A DNA stretch of 47,171 nucleotides, taken from positions 1 through 47,171 of the forward strand of contig JADYZO010000075.1 in the NCBI GenBank assembly GCA_020853135.1, in the 5' to 3' direction. This document shows, one piece after another, positions 18,471 through 26,915 of the stretch. A program made the position numbers and the translations under genes. How positions within the stretch are numbered: the first letter of the stretch is position 1; the number at the start of each line of letters is the position of its first letter. The DNA is from Gammaproteobacteria bacterium. Lineage in GTDB: Bacteria > Pseudomonadota > Gammaproteobacteria > Steroidobacterales > GCA-2729495. The notes beneath the pieces were generated by a model. It was not told the origin of the DNA. It was given only the letters and a program-made list of their open reading frames with translations, and did no database searches.

Positions 18471-20282
18471 TCAGGTTCCGGTCTTCGCCCGCGGCGTGGC
18501 CTGGGCGGGCAGATCCCCTGCGTAGGGCACCGTGAGCGTGAACTTCTGCATGTCCCAGGCGCCGGTCGGGCAGCGCTCGGCACACAGGCTGCAGTGCAGG
18601 CAGAGGTTCTCGTCCTTGACCATGACGCGCCCGGTCTGGGGCAGCGGCCCGGACACGAACAGCGACTGCTCCAGGTTCTCCGCCGGCGCCGACAGGCGCC
18701 CGCGCAACTCCGCCTCGGTGCCGTCCGGCGTGATGGTGAGGCAGCGGGTCGGGCAGATGTCTACGCAGGCATCGCACTCGATGCACAGCTTGTCCGTGAA
18801 CACCGTCTGGATGTCGCAGTTGAGGCAGCGCTCGACCTCCTTCGTGAACTGCTCGGCGGTGAAGCCGAGCTCCACCTCGAGGTCGAGCTTCCTGAAGCGC
18901 TCCTTCAGGTCGACCTGCGGCACCACGCGCCGTGCCGTCGCATCGTAGGCATTGCTGAAGGACCATTCGTGGATGCCCATCTTCGCCGTCGCGAGGTTCA
19001 TCCCGTACGGCGGGCGCTCCCTGATGTCCCCGCCCTGGCAGTACCGGTGGATGGAGATGGCGGCCTGGTGACCGTGCTCCACCGACCAGATGATGTTCTT
19101 CGGGCCGAAGGCCGCATCCCCGCCGAAGAACACGCCGCGGCGCGTGCCCTCGAAGGTGGTGGCATCGACGACCGGGACGTCCCACTTGTCAAACTCGATG
19201 CCCAGCTCGCGCTCGATCCACGGGAAGGCATTCTCCTGGCCGATGGCCAGCACGACGTCATCGCAGGGGATCAGTTCCTCGCCGAGGACCTTCTCGGCGG
19301 TGATGCGCCCGCGCCCGTCGAACTCGTAGGCCATCTTCTCGAAGACCATGCCGGTGAGCCGGCCGCCCTCGACGACGAAGGACTTCGGCGCGTGGTTGAC
19401 GACGATCTCGACGTGCTCCTCCTCGGCGTCCTCCAGTTCCCACTCCGAGGCCTTGAAGAACTGGCGCGGCTTGCGCGCCATGACCTTGACGCTCTTCGCG
19501 CCCAGGCGCAGCGAGGTGCGGCAGCAGTCCATGGCGGTGTTGCCCACGCCGATGATCAGCACCCGCTCGCCGATCTTGCCGATATGCCCGAAGGCCACCG
19601 ATTCCAGCCACGTGATGCCGATGTGGATGTTGGCTGCCGCTTCCTCGCGGCCGGGCAGCCTGAGGTTCTTGCCGCGCGGCGCGCCGCTGCCGACGAAGAT
19701 CGCGTCGTAACCTTCGGCGAGCAGCGCCTTCATGCTCTTCACCGGCGTGCCGAGGCGCAGGTCGGCGCCCATGCCGATGATCATGCCGATCTCCTCGTCG
19801 AGCACTTCCACCGGCAGGCGGAAGGACGGGATGTTGCTGCGCATGAGGCCGCCCGGGACCTCGAGGGCCTCGTAGATCACCACCTCGTAGCCGAGCGGCA
19901 GCAGGTCGTTCGCCACGGTGAGCGAGGCCGGACCGGCACCGACGAGGGCCACGCGCCTGCCGTTCTTCCGCTCCGGGGCCCTGGGCAGCAAGCCGTCGAT
20001 CTCATCGCGCAGGTCCGCGGCCACGCGCTTGAGGCGGCAGATGGCCACCGGCTTTTCCTCCACGCGCCCGCGGCGGCAGGCCGGCTCGCAGGGCCGGTCG
20101 CAGACCCGGCCGAGGATGCCGGGGAACACGTTGGCCTGCCGGTTGAGCATGTAGGACTCGGTATAGCGGCCCTGCGCGATGAGCCGGATGTAACCGGGCA
20201 CGTCGGTATGCGCGGGGCAACCCCACTGGCAATCGACGACCTTGTGGAAGTAGCTCGGGTTGCTGATGTCCGTTGGCTGCAT
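18471..20282 (-). CDS. FAD/NAD(P)-dependent oxidoreductase with Fe-S clusters (GltD-like), partner of KorAB
   Basis: 603 residues. The N-terminal Fe-S domain has VDCQWGCPAHTDVPGYI and VCDRPCEPACRRG (about 17-75). An FAD Rossmann motif (RVALVGAGPASLTVAND) near 110 and a nucleotide-binding motif (RVLIIGVGNTAMDCCRTS) near 250 follow, as in glutamate synthase small subunit. The C-terminus adds two [4Fe-4S] ferredoxin motifs (CIECDACVDICPTRC and CLHCSLCAERCPTGAW). Placed directly upstream of korA-korB, it very likely moves electrons between KorAB and NAD(P), like the third subunit of NAD(P)-linked 2-oxoacid oxidoreductases of anaerobic aromatic degraders. The direction and the choice of NAD or NADP are not visible. 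A perfect TATAAT lies about 80 bp upstream. Confidence 0.88.
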   Translation of the reverse strand: MQPTDISNPSYFHKVVDCQWGCPAHTDVPGYIRLIAQGRYTESYMLNRQANVFPGILGRVCDRPCEPACRRGRVEEKPVAICRLKRVAADLRDEIDGLLPRAPERKNGRRVALVGAGPASLTVANDLLPLGYEVVIYEALEVPGGLMRSNIPSFRLPVEVLDEEIGMIIGMGADLRLGTPVKSMKALLAEGYDAIFVGSGAPRGKNLRLPGREEAAANIHIGITWLESVAFGHIGKIGERVLIIGVGNTAMDCCRTSLRLGAKSVKVMARKPRQFFKASEWELEDAEEEHVEIVVNHAPKSFVVEGGRLTGMVFEKMAYEFDGRGRITAEKVLGEELIPCDDVVLAIGQENAFPWIERELGIEFDKWDVPVVDATTFEGTRRGVFFGGDAAFGPKNIIWSVEHGHQAAISIHRYCQGGDIRERPPYGMNLATAKMGIHEWSFSNAYDATARRVVPQVDLKERFRKLDLEVELGFTAEQFTKEVERCLNCDIQTVFTDKLCIECDACVDICPTRCLTITPDGTEAELRGRLSAPAENLEQSLFVSGPLPQTGRVMVKDENLCLHCSLCAERCPTGAWDMQKFTLTVPYAGDLPAQATPRAKTGT

Positions 20283-20360
20283 GGCGAATGGCTGCGCTTC
20301 CCGGCGGCTCCGGGCCGTTGATGTGGGTCGGGCGGGGTGAGGTGCTCGGAAATCGGCTGG

Positions 20361-20366
20361 ATTATA
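20361..20366 (-). promoter_or_regulatory. -10 box of the FAD oxidoreductase-korA-korB operon
   Basis: A perfect TATAAT read leftward, in the 195-bp divergent gap before the FAD/Fe-S gene. Only a weak -35 (ATTTGC) is present 17 bp upstream, so an activator may be needed. The leader to the ATG at 20282 is about 72 nt. Confidence 0.55.
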
Positions 20367-20477
20367 CCCAGCGCCCATGCAAAGCAAATCGTCGCTTGCA
20401 CCGTCCGGGCGGACCGTGAAGAATCCGCCGGCGGCACTGCGGCAGTCCCGCCGCAGGCCGGCCAGGAAGAAAGCTTG

Positions 20478-21554
20478 ATGTCAAACAACACCTCCCCCAC
20501 GCCGGTCCCGCGCTACGCAGCGCTCGCCCTGCAAATCGCCACCGCCTGCGTCAATGATTGCTCCGACCGGGCCAGCGCCCGCGAGCGCATGGCCGGGAGC
20601 ATCCGCCGCGTGCGCAGGTCGGTCGCCGGCAGCAACGCCTTCCTGCGCCAGTACAGCGGTGTGGACGCCCGCCTGGTGGTCCTGCCCGAGTACTTCCTCA
20701 CCGGGTTCCCGATGGGCGAGTCGATCCCCGAGTGGCGCGACAAGGCTGCGCTGCAGGTCGACGGCCCCGAGTACCAGGCCCTCGGGGAAATCGCCCGCGA
20801 CCTGAACGTGTACCTCGCCGGCAACGCCTACGAGGTCGACCCGCACTTCCCCGAACTGTATTTCCAGTGCTGCTTCATCATCGAGCCGGCGGGCGGGGTG
20901 ATCCTGCGCTACCGGCGCCTGGTGTCGCTGAGCGCGCCCACGCCCTACGACGTCTGGGACCGCTACCTGGAGGTGCACGGCATCGACGGGGTCTTCCCGG
21001 TGGCCGATACGCCGCTCGGCCGGCTCGCGGCCATCGCCTCGGAGGAAATCCAGTACCCGGAGATCGCCCGGTGCCACGTCATGCGCGGCGCCGAGGTCTT
21101 CATCCACCCGACCAGCGAGATCGGCAGCCCGCTGATGACCGGCAAGGAGATCGCACGCCGCGCACGGGCGGCGGAGAACCTCGCTTATGTCGTCTCGGCG
21201 AACTCCGCGCGGCTCGAGCACATTGCGATACCCGCGGAATCGGCCACGGGCATGTCGAAGATCATCGACTACAGGGGGGATGTGCTGGCCGAGGCCGCCG
21301 CGGGCGGGGAGTCGATGGTGGCCACGGCCACCATCGACATCGAGGCGCTGCGCGCGGCCCGGCGCAAGGGTGGACTGACCAACATGCTGGTACGCCAGCC
21401 CTTCCAGCTCTACGCGGACAGCTATGCAGGCACCGTGTTCCACCCGCAGAACCTGCTGCTGCGCGATGGCCGGGCGCGGGTGCCGGAGAAGGGCGAACTC
21501 GCCCGCTGGCAGCTCGCCGACATCGAGCGGCTGGCGAAGGCCGGGCTGATCTGA
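20478..21554 (+). CDS. Nitrilase-superfamily protein with substituted catalytic residues
   Basis: 358 residues with a clear carbon-nitrogen hydrolase fold: VVLPEYFLTGFP (catalytic Glu71 kept), VILRYRRLVSL where the catalytic Lys is expected (Arg147 instead), and GRLAAIASEEIQYPEIAR where GxxICYDxxFPE is expected (Ser188 in the Cys position). Two of three Glu-Lys-Cys triad residues are therefore changed, so ordinary amidase/nitrilase chemistry looks impossible. The fold-defining residues around them are well kept (YPE, HPTSE), which argues against simple decay. SD AGGAAG precedes the ATG. It is convergent with pyrC (19 bp apart). It may be a structural or regulatory relative, or use different chemistry. 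Confidence 0.8.
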   Translation: MSNNTSPTPVPRYAALALQIATACVNDCSDRASARERMAGSIRRVRRSVAGSNAFLRQYSGVDARLVVLPEYFLTGFPMGESIPEWRDKAALQVDGPEYQALGEIARDLNVYLAGNAYEVDPHFPELYFQCCFIIEPAGGVILRYRRLVSLSAPTPYDVWDRYLEVHGIDGVFPVADTPLGRLAAIASEEIQYPEIARCHVMRGAEVFIHPTSEIGSPLMTGKEIARRARAAENLAYVVSANSARLEHIAIPAESATGMSKIIDYRGDVLAEAAAGGESMVATATIDIEALRAARRKGGLTNMLVRQPFQLYADSYAGTVFHPQNLLLRDGRARVPEKGELARWQLADIERLAKAGLI

Positions 21555-21573
21555 GGCCGGGCCGCGCGGCGGC

Positions 21574-22920
21574 TCAGCGCGCGGCGTTGCAGTCCAGGCG
21601 CCGGCCGGGGATGTCCCCGGTCAGCGCCCCGTCCTCCCAGGCGACCACGCCGTTGACCAGCGTCATCACCACGCGCGAGCGCAGCCGCATGCCCTCGAGC
21701 GGTGACCAGGCCACCTTGTAGAGGATGTCGTCGCCGCGCACTTCCCCGCCGTGGTGCAGGTCGACCAGCACGAGGTCGGCCCAGCAGCCCTCGCGGATGT
21801 AGCCGCGGTCGCGGATACCGAAGAGGTCCGCCACCGCGTGGCTGGTCTTGCGGACGATGGCCTCCAGGCCCAGCGCGCCATCGTGGTAGTGCTCCAGCAG
21901 CAGCGGCAGCGCATGCTGGACGAGCGGCAGCCCGGCGGGTGCGCGCAGGTAGGGCTCGTCCTTCTCGCGCAGGGGATGCGGGGCGTGGTCGGTGGCGACG
22001 ACGTCGATGCGGTCCTCCTTGAGCGCGGCCAGGAGCGCGGCGCGGTCGGCGGCGGTCTTGATCGCCGGGTTGCACTTGATGAGGTTGCCGAGTTCCGCAT
22101 AGTGGCTGTCGTCGAAGTGCAGGTGATGGACGCAGACCTCGGCGGTGATGCGCTTGCCCTGCACCGGGCCCGGCGTGAACAGCTCCATCTCCCGCGCCGT
22201 GGTCAGGTGCAGGACGTGCAGGCGCGCATCGTGCCGGCGCGCCAGGCTCACCGCCAGCGAGGAGGAGCGGTAGCAGGCCTCTGCCGAGCGGATCAGCGGG
22301 TGGGCGCTCACGGGCACCTCATTGCCGTACTGCTCGCGCATCTTCTCCCCGTTGGCGTGGATCAGCGGGGAGTCCTCGCAGTGCGTGGCGATCAGCATCG
22401 GGCAGTCGGCAAAAATGCGCTCGAGCGTCACCGGGTCGTCCACCAGCATGTTGCCGGTCGAGGCGCCCATGAACACCTTCACGCCGCAGGCCTGTTCGGG
22501 CCGCAGCGCGCGGATCTCCTCGATGTTGTCGTTGGCCCCGCCGAGGTAGAAGGCGAAGTTGGCACGGGCACGGCCGGCGGCTGCCAGGTACTTGTTGGCC
22601 AGCGCGGCACGGGTCGTGGTGTTCGGGATGGTGTTCGGCATGTCCATGAAGCTGGTGATGCCGCCAGCCACGGCCGCCGCGGACTCCGTGGCGATGTCGC
22701 CCTTGTGCGTCATCCCGGGTTCGCGGAAGTGCACCTGGTCATCGATCATCCCGGGCAGCAGGTGACGGCCATGTGCGTCGATGACGCGGTCGGCCTGCCG
22801 GCCGGTGAAGCCGAAGCCCACCCGCTCGATGCGCCCGTCACAGACGAGCACATCGCCCTCGGTGACCCGGCCTTCGTTGACGATGCTGGCGTTGACGATG
22901 AGGAGGGTGTTGCTGGTCAT
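21574..22920 (-). CDS. pyrC: Dihydroorotase (class I-like amidohydrolase)
   Basis: 448 residues. Catalyses reversible cyclisation of carbamoyl-aspartate to dihydroorotate in pyrimidine synthesis. Visible amidohydrolase features: PGMIDDQVHFREPG, the carboxylated Lys148 in GVKVFMGAS, THCED, HVLHLTTA and the catalytic Asp in VATDHAPHP. The usual HxH metal pair reads Q62-V-H64, with Gln for the first His; I recall the same DDQVHFREPG string in dihydroorotases of Bacteroidetes-type sequences, so it is probably a subfamily trait. Hydantoinase or allantoinase activity is the main alternative. ATGA couples it to pip upstream. Confidence 0.82.
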   Translation of the reverse strand: MTSNTLLIVNASIVNEGRVTEGDVLVCDGRIERVGFGFTGRQADRVIDAHGRHLLPGMIDDQVHFREPGMTHKGDIATESAAAVAGGITSFMDMPNTIPNTTTRAALANKYLAAAGRARANFAFYLGGANDNIEEIRALRPEQACGVKVFMGASTGNMLVDDPVTLERIFADCPMLIATHCEDSPLIHANGEKMREQYGNEVPVSAHPLIRSAEACYRSSSLAVSLARRHDARLHVLHLTTAREMELFTPGPVQGKRITAEVCVHHLHFDDSHYAELGNLIKCNPAIKTAADRAALLAALKEDRIDVVATDHAPHPLREKDEPYLRAPAGLPLVQHALPLLLEHYHDGALGLEAIVRKTSHAVADLFGIRDRGYIREGCWADLVLVDLHHGGEVRGDDILYKVAWSPLEGMRLRSRVVMTLVNGVVAWEDGALTGDIPGRRLDCNAAR

Positions 22921-23897
22921 GACCTGGAAAACCGCTCCGTCGCCGTGATGAGCTCGTGGATGATGCCTGGCTCGAACGCCGAATGACCGGCATCGGCAAC
23001 CAGGCGGAAGTCGGCCTCCGGCCAGGCCTGGTGCAGGTCCCAGGCCGTCGTCATCGGGCAGACCACATCGTAGCGCCCCTGCACGATGACACCGGGGACA
23101 TGGCGGATGCGTCCCACGTCGCGCAGCAGCTGGTCCGGGCCGTCGAGGAAGCCGCCGTTGACGAAATAGTGGGCCTCGATGCGGGCCAGCGCCAGCGAGA
23201 AATCCCCCGCGCCGAAGCGCGCCACGGTGGCCGGCGATTCCAGCAGGTGGCTGGTGGCGCCTTCCCAGATCGACCAGGCCCGCGCCGCCGCCCTCGCCAC
23301 GGCCGGATCCCCGCCCGTGAGCCGACGATGGTAGGCGCCGAGCAGGTCGCCACGCTCGGACGGCGGGATGGGCGCGAGAAAGTCCGACCAGCGGTCGGGG
23401 AACAGCTCGCTCGCCCCGTGCTGGTAGAACCAGGCGAGTTCGGCCGGGCGCAGCATGAAGATGCCGCGCAGCACCAGCTGCGTCACGCGATCCGGATGCG
23501 CCTCGGCGTAGGCGAGCGCCAGCGTGCTGCCCCAGGAGCCGCCGAACACCAGCCAGCGGCCGATGCCGAGCGCCTCGCGCAGCTGCTCCATGTCCGCCAC
23601 CAGGTCAGGCGTGGTGTTCTCGCGCAACTCCGCGTGGGGGCGGCTGCGCCCGCAGCCGCGCTGGTCGAAGAGCACGATGCGGTAGCGCTCCGGGTCGAAG
23701 AACCGCCGCGCATTGCTGTCGCAGCCGGCGCCGGGGCCGCCATGGACGAAGACCGCAGGCTTGCCGCGCGGGTTGCCGCACTCCTCGTAGTAGACCTCGT
23801 GCAGTGGCGACACGCGCAGGTGCCCGGACCGATGGGGTTCGATCGCAGGGTAGAGGCAGCGGCGCGCATCGTGGTGGTCTGCAGCAGGGAGGGACAT
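22917..23897 (-). CDS. pip: Proline iminopeptidase
   Basis: 326 residues, cytoplasmic alpha/beta-hydrolase of family S33 that removes N-terminal proline from peptides. The oxyanion block FVHGGPGAGCD (50-60), the FDQRGCGRS motif, nucleophile Ser121 in GGSWGS, Asp in GRYDVVCP and His in DAGHSAFE are all present. Length and motifs match the family closely. A -10-like TATACT ends 7 nt before the ATG and no SD is seen, so its mRNA may be leaderless. It is co-transcribed with pyrC (4-bp overlap). Confidence 0.95.
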   Translation of the reverse strand: MSLPAADHHDARRCLYPAIEPHRSGHLRVSPLHEVYYEECGNPRGKPAVFVHGGPGAGCDSNARRFFDPERYRIVLFDQRGCGRSRPHAELRENTTPDLVADMEQLREALGIGRWLVFGGSWGSTLALAYAEAHPDRVTQLVLRGIFMLRPAELAWFYQHGASELFPDRWSDFLAPIPPSERGDLLGAYHRRLTGGDPAVARAAARAWSIWEGATSHLLESPATVARFGAGDFSLALARIEAHYFVNGGFLDGPDQLLRDVGRIRHVPGVIVQGRYDVVCPMTTAWDLHQAWPEADFRLVADAGHSAFEPGIIHELITATERFSRS

Positions 23898-23904
23898 GCC
23901 CGGC

Positions 23905-23910
23905 AGTATA
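23905..23910 (-). promoter_or_regulatory. -10 element of pip-pyrC
   Basis: TATACT read leftward, separated by 7 nt from the pip ATG, which would place +1 at or next to the start codon. Confidence 0.45.
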
Positions 23911-23933
23911 GCCGCAGGCCCCCGCGCAGCGCC

Positions 23934-23942
23934 TGCTAGAAT
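23934..23942 (+). promoter_or_regulatory. Extended -10 promoter of the M16 peptidase gene
   Basis: TGCTAGAAT followed by CGCCGCC, identical over 16 bases to the promoter of the PGPGW gene. The leader to ATG 23978 is about 29 nt. It lies back to back with the pip promoter. Confidence 0.55.
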
Positions 23943-23977
23943 CGCCGCCTGTCGCCCTGCCCGGACCGGGAGCTTCC

Positions 23978-26719
23978 ATGCGCATCACCGCCGCCACCAT
24001 CGCCACCACCATGACCGCCACCTTGCTCCTTGCAGCGGGCGGCGGCGCTGCAGCGGCCACCGGCATCGACATCCCCTACCACAAGGAGGTGCTGGAGAAC
24101 GGGCTCACCGTCCTCGTTCACGAGGATCACAAGGCGCCGGTGGTGGCGATCAACATCTGGTACCACGTCGGCTCGAAGAACGAGGTGCGCGGACGCACCG
24201 GCTTCGCCCACCTGTTCGAGCACCTGATGTTCCAGGGCTCGGAGCACTACGACGGCGAATACCTCACGGCGCTGGAGGATCTCGGCGCATCGGACTTCAA
24301 CGCCACGACCTGGTTCGACCGCACCAATTACTTCCAGACGGTGCCGAAGAACGCGCTCGACAGCATCCTCTGGCTGGAATCCGACCGCATGGGCCACTTC
24401 CTCGGCGCCATCAGCCAGGCGAAGCTCGACGAGCAGCGCGGCGTCGTGCAGAACGAGAAGCGCCAGGGCGACAACCAGCCCTATGGCCGCATCTGGGACT
24501 ACCTGCAGCCCGCCCTCTTCCCGCCCGAGCACCCGTACTCCTGGGAGACCATCGGCTCGATGGAAGACCTCAACGCGGCGACGCTGGAGGACGTGCGCAA
24601 CTGGTTCAAGGCCTACTACGGGCCGAACAATGCCGTGCTCGCCATCGCCGGCGACATCACCACGGCAGAGGCCATCGCGAAGGTGAAGCATTACTTCGGC
24701 GATCTCGCCCCGGTGCCGCCGATCACCCGCCCCGGGGTGTGGATCCCGAAGCTCAGCGGCGAGCACCTCATCACCATGCAGGACCGCGTGCCGCAGCCGC
24801 GGGTCTACCGGGCCTGGACCGGGCCCAGCTGGGGCACGGCCGATGCGCGGCACCTCGCGCTGGCCGCGGCGGTTCTGGCCGGGGACAAGAACTCCAGGCT
24901 CTACCAGCGCCTGGTCTACCGTGACCGCCTCGCCAGCGACGTGTCGCTGGAGACGCTGGCGCTGGAGATGGCCGGCATCACGGAACTGAAGGTCTCCGCC
25001 CAGCCGGGCGTCGACCTGGCCGCCATCGAGGCCGCCGTGCAGGAGGAGATCAGCCGCTTCGCCGAAAAGGGCCCGACCCCCCGGGAACTCGAACGCGTGA
25101 CCGCACAGTTCCGCGCGAGCTTCCTGCGCGGCATCGAGCAGGTCGGCGGCTACAGCGGCAAGGCCGGCATCCTCGCCGAGAGCATGACGCTCGGTGGCAG
25201 CCCGGATGCCTGGAAGCAGGATGTCCTCGTGCTCGACACCGCCCGGCCCGCGGACCTGCGCCGCGCGGCACAGGCCTGGCTCGGCAGCGGTTCGGTGACG
25301 CTGCGGGTGCTGCCCTACGGGCAGCCCGCCGCCGTTGGCCCGGACGCGGATCGCAGCCGGCTGCCGGCACCCGGCCCCGCCCCCGCCGTCGGCTTCCCGG
25401 CGGTCGAACGGGCCGTGCTGGCGAATGGCCTGAAGATCGCCTTCGTGCCCCGCCCCGGCAGCGGCCTGGTGCAGGCGGCACTCATCCTCGACGGCGGCAT
25501 TGCCGCGGACCCGCCCGGGCACCCGGGCACCGCCGGCTTCGCCATGGCGATGCTCGACGAAGGCACCAGCTCGCGCAGCGCCCTGCAGATCAGCGAACAG
25601 CTGGCGCTGCTCGGCGCGAACCTCGGCACTTCCGCAACCCTGGACAACACCCTCGTGAGCCTGTCCGCCCTGGCCGACCGGCTCGAACCGTCCTTCGACA
25701 TCTTCGCCGACGTCATCCTCAACGCCAGCTTCCCGCAGGCCGAGATCGAACGCCTGCGCGGCATCGCGCTCGCCGGGTTGCGCCAGGAAAAGAACCGGCC
25801 AAACGCCATGGCGCTGCGCGTGCTGCCGGAGCTGCTCTATGGCGCCGGCCACCCCTACGCACAGCCGCTGACCGGCAGCGGCACCGAGGCCTCCATCGGC
25901 GCGATGAACCGCGGGGAACTGGCCGCCTTCCGCGACGCCTGGTTCCGCCCGAACCACGCCACGCTGGTCGTGGCCGGTGACACCAGCATGGCGGCGCTCC
26001 GGCCGCTGCTGGAGCGGCTCTTCGGCCGCTGGGAAGCCGGCGCGGTGCCGGCCCATGCCATAGGCCCGGCCCGCGGCGCCGCCGACAACGTGCTCTACAT
26101 CCTCGACCGGGCGGGCGCGGACCAGTCGGTCATCTTCATCGGCCAGGTCATGCCGCCGAAGGCCAATCCCGACGAGTTCGCCATCCAGGCCATGAACAGC
26201 ATCCTGGGCGGCCAGGTCTCCGCGCGCATCAACATGAACCTGCGCGAGGACAAGCACTGGTCCTACGGCGCCTACAGCGTGCTGCGCGATGCCCGGGGCG
26301 AGCGGCCGTTCTTCGCCTACGCACCGGTGCAGACCGACAAGACCGCCGAGGCCCTGCAGGAACTGCGCGGGGAACTCAAGGCGATCACCGGCAGCCGCCC
26401 GCCCACGGCGGCGGAACTCGGGCGCGTGCAGACCACCGAGGTGCTGCAGCTCCCCGCCCGCTGGGAAACGGCCGGTGCCATCGTCGATGCGCTGGCGGAA
26501 AGCGTGCGCTTCGGCCTGCCGGAGGACTACTGGGCCACCTATGCCGCAAGGATCCGCGCCGTGACGCTGGCCGACGTCCAGCGCGCCGCGCAGGAGTACG
26601 TGCGGCCGGAGCGCGAGGTGTTCGTGGTGGTCGGTGACCGGGCGCGCATCGAGCCCGCACTGTCGAAGCTCGGATTTTCGGCGATCCGCGCCATCAACGC
26701 GGATGGGGGCACCCCCTGA
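23978..26719 (+). CDS. Exported two-domain M16 zinc peptidase
   Basis: 913 residues with an N-terminal signal peptide (about 1-27). The first half has the inverted zinc motif H78-LFE-H82 (FAHLFEHLMFQGSEHY), with downstream acidic ligands in the LDEQRGVVQNEKRQ region. The second half (from about 470, VLANGLKIAFVPRPGSGLVQ) repeats the M16 fold without the HxxEH motif, as usual for the inactive partner domain. Such proteins degrade peptides in the periplasm or inner-membrane space (pitrilysin-like family). It is a single-gene unit with its own promoter. Confidence 0.93.
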   Translation: MRITAATIATTMTATLLLAAGGGAAAATGIDIPYHKEVLENGLTVLVHEDHKAPVVAINIWYHVGSKNEVRGRTGFAHLFEHLMFQGSEHYDGEYLTALEDLGASDFNATTWFDRTNYFQTVPKNALDSILWLESDRMGHFLGAISQAKLDEQRGVVQNEKRQGDNQPYGRIWDYLQPALFPPEHPYSWETIGSMEDLNAATLEDVRNWFKAYYGPNNAVLAIAGDITTAEAIAKVKHYFGDLAPVPPITRPGVWIPKLSGEHLITMQDRVPQPRVYRAWTGPSWGTADARHLALAAAVLAGDKNSRLYQRLVYRDRLASDVSLETLALEMAGITELKVSAQPGVDLAAIEAAVQEEISRFAEKGPTPRELERVTAQFRASFLRGIEQVGGYSGKAGILAESMTLGGSPDAWKQDVLVLDTARPADLRRAAQAWLGSGSVTLRVLPYGQPAAVGPDADRSRLPAPGPAPAVGFPAVERAVLANGLKIAFVPRPGSGLVQAALILDGGIAADPPGHPGTAGFAMAMLDEGTSSRSALQISEQLALLGANLGTSATLDNTLVSLSALADRLEPSFDIFADVILNASFPQAEIERLRGIALAGLRQEKNRPNAMALRVLPELLYGAGHPYAQPLTGSGTEASIGAMNRGELAAFRDAWFRPNHATLVVAGDTSMAALRPLLERLFGRWEAGAVPAHAIGPARGAADNVLYILDRAGADQSVIFIGQVMPPKANPDEFAIQAMNSILGGQVSARINMNLREDKHWSYGAYSVLRDARGERPFFAYAPVQTDKTAEALQELRGELKAITGSRPPTAAELGRVQTTEVLQLPARWETAGAIVDALAESVRFGLPEDYWATYAARIRAVTLADVQRAAQEYVRPEREVFVVVGDRARIEPALSKLGFSAIRAINADGGTP

Positions 26720-26808
26720 GCCACGGTGGCGCGGCCCGGGAAACTTTTCCACGTCCGGCATGGTCAACGGGGCTCGCCCCGGCAGCGAAAGCACGCCTCA
26801 TGCCTGCC

Positions 26809-26836
26809 TTGATTGCCCCCGCACCCTGTGCAAAAT
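26809..26836 (+). promoter_or_regulatory. Possible sigma-70 promoter of the ABC operon
   Basis: TTGATT (26809-26814) and CAAAAT (26831-26836) are separated by 16 bp. Each matches the consensus at four positions, and the pair lies in the 196-bp gap before the ABC ATPase gene, about 75 bp from its start. Nothing else is visible in this gap. Confidence 0.4.
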
Positions 26837-26915
26837 ACCCGCGCGCCCCGCGGGGCCGCCCTCGCCTCCAGATGGCGGTTGACCGCCGGTCACGCAAGCT
26901 ACGAAGGGATCCCCC

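Noticed and set aside
23936-26794. A 952-codon open frame antisense to the M16 peptidase gene, and many other long antisense frames
   Set aside because: High GC makes stop codons rare in shadow frames. The M16 frame has full family motifs; the antisense translation is low-complexity with no recognisable domain or SD.
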